Source of the DNA: Mixophyes australis | Lineage: Eukaryota; Chordata; Amphibia; Anura; Limnodynastidae | Reading direction: 5' to 3' | Length of the DNA stretch: 64,000 nucleotides | Assembly (NCBI GenBank): GCA_036250195.1 | Contig: JAVHZZ010000003.1 | Span: 330,879,694 to 330,943,693 of the forward strand | Part shown: piece after piece, positions 61,106 through 64,000 of the stretch | Layout of the letters: each line of letters begins with the position of its first letter | Position numbering within the stretch: the first letter of the stretch is position 1 | The notes under the pieces: generated by a model | Databases searched by the model: none | Seen by the model: only the letters and a program-made list of their open reading frames with translations | Told to the model about the DNA's origin: nothing | Program-made: the position numbers and the translations under genes

Positions 61106-61799
61106 ATATGTATATATATTTATATAATTAAAATCTAACAATGTCAAATATTCTGTCTATCAGCTTCTAAGATGACTCAGTGTCAAGCAATACAGGATAT
61201 ACGCAGTGGCTATATTGATAATGTTTTTTTTTTTTTAAAAGTAAATGGAAAAATCAAAATCAAAGTATAAAGGATAACATAGACTAAGAGTACATGAGCC
61301 TCAGAGGGACCCATGTTAACCCAAGACGCTGAAGTTGAATGTTTCCAAAATATTTTCCACCAATGTGGAGTAAACCGAATATATGTAACCTTTAACATGC
61401 AGATCTAATCAATCAGATTGTAGATTTAACAAAAGCTAGTGAAAATGGATGAGTTTGATGGCTCATCGTATGTTTAAATGATGTTTGTCCGATTCTGTGA
61501 TAAGGAAGAAGAAAAACGGTGGTTGAGGGTGTATTTCAATTCAATCGCTGTCTGAAGCGAGAGTTCTCTCCGTGCATTCCAGTGTAGACCAATGTAAGGG
61601 TGCTTTAGCCTATCAAAATGAACCAACGCGTTTTGTCTCTAGTACGAGACTTTCTCAAGGGTGAACCTTTATACTCCTCTTCTTAAATAATCTCTCTCTT
61701 TAATTAACTTGATTGTAAAAGTATTCTTAAGGCGTTGCGGGGTCATTCTCTTTTGTGGGAACATTCTCTAGCTATGATAGAAAGGTGTCAGAACACACA
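61106..61799. other. Unassigned sequence with an inverted Penelope-type motif
   Basis: At 61618-61665, read on minus, CCTTGAGAAAG precedes a short stem GTCTC...GAGAC and then AAAACGCGTTGG, as at 17205 and 41547. It may be a Penelope terminal-repeat fragment. A T run lies at 61227-61238. Confidence 0.35.
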
Positions 61800-62215
61800 G
61801 CGCATCACTGCTTGCTGTTTAGCCGCAGACCGATCAGAGTGCCCTTGTTGACCACTGTCCACTGCCGAAAGAGCCTACAATGGGCACGTGCATGCCAGAA
61901 CTAGACCATGGAACAATGGAAGAAGGTGGCCTTGTCTGATGAATCACGGCAGAGGCAGTCTTATGTTCTGGGCAATTTTCTGCTGAGTCCTGGCATTCAT
62001 GTGGATGTTACTTTGACACGTACCACATACTTAAACATTGTTGTAGACCAAGTACACCACTTAATGGCAACGGTATTCCCTTAGAGCAGGATAATGTGCC
62101 CTGCCACACTGCAAAAATTGTTTAGGAAAGGTTTAAGGAACATCACAATCTGATTCAGCATGTGTGGGATGTGCTGGAAAAACAAGTCTGAGGCTTGGAG
62201 GCTTCACCTCGTGTA
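61800..62215 (+). pseudogene. Tc1/mariner transposase fragment of a second family
   Basis: MEQWKKVALSDESR near 61912 holds the first catalytic Asp (SDES). PLEQDNVPCHTAKIV near 62090 holds the second (QDN). LIQHVWDVLEKQV near 62155 is the third region, where the usual P-DLNPIEH is partly deleted, removing about 14 residues before it. Stops separate the blocks. It differs in sequence from the Tc1 copy at 52538-53772 and is on the other strand. Confidence 0.85.
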
Positions 62216-62951
62216 TATATAACACACACATTTAAAGTACATTTAGTCGATGGTTACGTCTTGTCATAACTAAAAGAAACTCACGTTCCACATTTGCATA
62301 TTAAGCATAATGTCATCTTTCACACTGATAACATATATAGAAAAATGTGGCATACCATTTTAACTTGTAGAACTGTAGTAATAAATTCTACTCAGGGCTA
62401 TACCTAGAATTAATGTTGTCCTATGTATTGTCAGTGAATACTTCTAAAATGTGAAATGGCTCATCCCATTTGATCATAATGCTGTATCCTACACATTTAT
62501 TTTTTTTTACTGTATTTTAAAATAGGTCATGGGGAAAGAATAAGTAGGAACACATAAATTATAATGGTAAATAAAACTAATATAAAATATGATTTACCTG
62601 CATGTTACCTATAGAACCAGATTTTTTTGCCACTGCCAACTTTGTAATTCTCTCCTCCGGGGTTCCTGGAGGAAATGTCAGATGGCAAGAGCAATGCTTT
62701 GGCCCCATGAGCCGATGATATGTTTGCAGTGTTTCATTGCAGGGTCTCACGGGCATTCCGGGGGATAGGCAAGTATGCCATATATACTCATTTTAACATG
62801 TAAGGGCTAGTGATGATAGTGATTTTCTTGGCTGTATGCTGCTCTAACATGGTACCAGAGTGGGAGAAGTGGAACAAAGGACCCATGTAATTAAAGTGTG
62901 GAACTTAAAGGCCTTATATAAATGTGGTCAATATTATGGTATTATAGTAGT
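62216..62951. other. Unassigned AT-rich sequence
   Basis: No domain or named repeat recognised. Confidence 0.5.
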
Positions 62952-63097
62952 ATCATCATCATCATTTATTTATATAGCGCCAGCAAATTCCCGTAGCGCT
63001 TTACAATTGGGAACAAACATTAATAAAACAATACTGGGTAATACATACAGACAGAGAGGTAAGAGAACCCTGCTTGCAAGCTTACAATCTATGGGAT
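62952..63097 (-). mobile_element. LINE (L2/CR1-type) 3' tail
   Basis: In minus orientation: CCCATAGATTGTAAGCTTGC, CAGGGTTCTCTTACC, then GCTGGCGCTATATAAATAAA and ATGATG repeats. It matches the last 145 bases of the LINE end at 7880-8351. No protein part remains. Confidence 0.85.
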
Positions 63098-63480
63098 GTT
63101 AGCATATTATTAAAAGTAAATATGCTTTGCATTTAGAAATGAAATGGTCATAAAGTTTATTTTTAAAATGCTCTTTACTTTTTATTTAGAAATTAAGATA
63201 ATTGATAACAGAGAAGCATAAATAATAACATAGATTCTTCAGCATTATATTTAAGTCCCAGTTCTTGTTGTATGAAATTGGTTCATTTTCAATGCACAAA
63301 TTAAAATCTGTTTTCTGTTTTGCGGAAGTAATTTATACTAATCGTTGCATCTTTAAGAGCCAAGACTGCACAACATTTAATTGTTGATTTCATAAACAAA
63401 ATGAAAAATTCAGAAATTAAATTTAAATATTTTTTTTCAGTGGCATTGCTCTTTATTATATCTTTAGAACTAACTGAAAG
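63098..63480. other. Unassigned AT-rich sequence
   Basis: No gene or repeat recognised. Confidence 0.5.
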
Positions 63481-64000
63481 ATACTTAGAATCGGGCGGGC
63501 TATGCCGGGGAGCACATGCCCCCCCAGTGCATCAACCGGCCCAAGTCTCTATTACTTGGTGGCTGGCCCCTCCGACGGGAACAGCCACCTTTCATCATTG
63601 GCCATGGCCCCTTCTCCCATCCCTCCGTGTGGCTTGTCACATGGGACGCGCACTATGTGATAGGTGCCGTCCCATGTGGGAACTGCAGCAGATGCGCGGG
63701 TGGAATAAGGTAAGTGGGGGTGTTGATTTTGTGTGTGTATAGTGTGTGTGTGTAGTATAGAACTATAGTGTGTGTGTGTGTGTGTAGGATAGAACTATAG
63801 TGTGCGTGTGTGGGCAGTATATAAAGTATAGTGTGTTTTGAGGGAAGGGGGGGTCTTAATATAGTGTGGGAGGTAGGCTATTTAACAGTGGAGTGCAGGT
63901 GGGGGCTAATTATTTAATGAGTGCTATTTTATTTGTGGGATGATGTTGGGGCAATTTAATTTATCAATTTAGCAAATGTGACTATTATTATTTTAATGTT
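63481..64000. repeat. GC-richer block followed by interrupted GT microsatellite
   Basis: 63490-63710 is clearly richer in G and C than its surroundings. From about 63717 the sequence alternates GT runs with a repeated GTATAGAACTATAGTGTGTG or AGGATAGAACTATAGTGTG unit of roughly 40 bases. Probably an unassigned dispersed repeat with a decayed minisatellite tail, cut by the window edge. Confidence 0.5.

Overview
The window looks like nuclear DNA of a large-genome anuran amphibian. It is AT-rich, has no prokaryotic-style gene packing, and is crowded with decayed transposons of types common in frogs: Tx1/L1 and L2/CR1-tailed LINEs, a tRNA-derived SINE, Penelope-like, Ty3/gypsy, Harbinger, hAT, Tc1/mariner and Crypton remnants. 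The species cannot be named from the sequence.

Only one host-gene piece can be supported: a 167-bp internal exon at 54669-54835 (+) encoding the second half of the FHA domain of APLF (aprataxin and PNK-like factor, a DNA double-strand-break repair scaffold). The rest therefore reads as intron or flank of APLF. No other APLF exon was identified with confidence.

Layout. 1-9.5 kb: a TA-flanked DNA transposon carrying a 32-bp tandem array, a small cluster of promoter-type motifs near 2.4 kb, and a LINE 3' end. 9.5-12.9 kb: palindromic MITEs, a SINE, and a 193-bp hAT MITE with a perfect 8-bp target-site duplication (TSD). 13.3-16.2 kb: gypsy gag-protease debris and a Tx1/L1 ORF2 fragment split by a SINE, both on the minus strand. 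17-24.5 kb: mostly unassigned, with a purine-rich block, a 394-bp TIR element and a stretch of degenerate 60-bp repeats. 24.5-27.5 kb: a second Tx1/L1 ORF2 pseudogene split by an 825-bp solo LTR (TSD CAACC). 28.8-34.4 kb: a foldback element, then a two-gene Harbinger element (transposase on plus, MYB-like protein on minus, both with traces of introns). 36.1-42.5 kb: a Penelope-like element with RT and GIY-YIG endonuclease, flanked by 490-bp direct repeats and cut inside its RT by a second copy of the same solo LTR family (TSD GTTGA). 43.8-48.7 kb: two hAT elements with perfect 8-bp TSDs, a second copy of the 180-bp palindromic MITE, a candidate solo LTR and a SINE. 49.3-53.8 kb: gypsy pol debris, a nested SINE and a Tc1 transposase with an internal duplication. 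54.7 kb: the APLF exon. 56-58 kb: a Crypton-like tyrosine-recombinase pseudogene containing a perfect 22-bp-arm hairpin. 58.8-64 kb: foldback structures, long TA microsatellites, a TATA-bearing LTR candidate, another Tc1 fragment and a LINE 3' end.

No element appears intact. Almost every coding remnant carries stops or frameshifts. The strongest observations are the nesting order revealed by exact TSDs, the Crypton and Harbinger remnants, the MITE carrying RFX X-box plus CCAAT motifs, and the isolated APLF exon. I did not find a convincing undescribed biological system. All family assignments are by motif recognition, without a database search.
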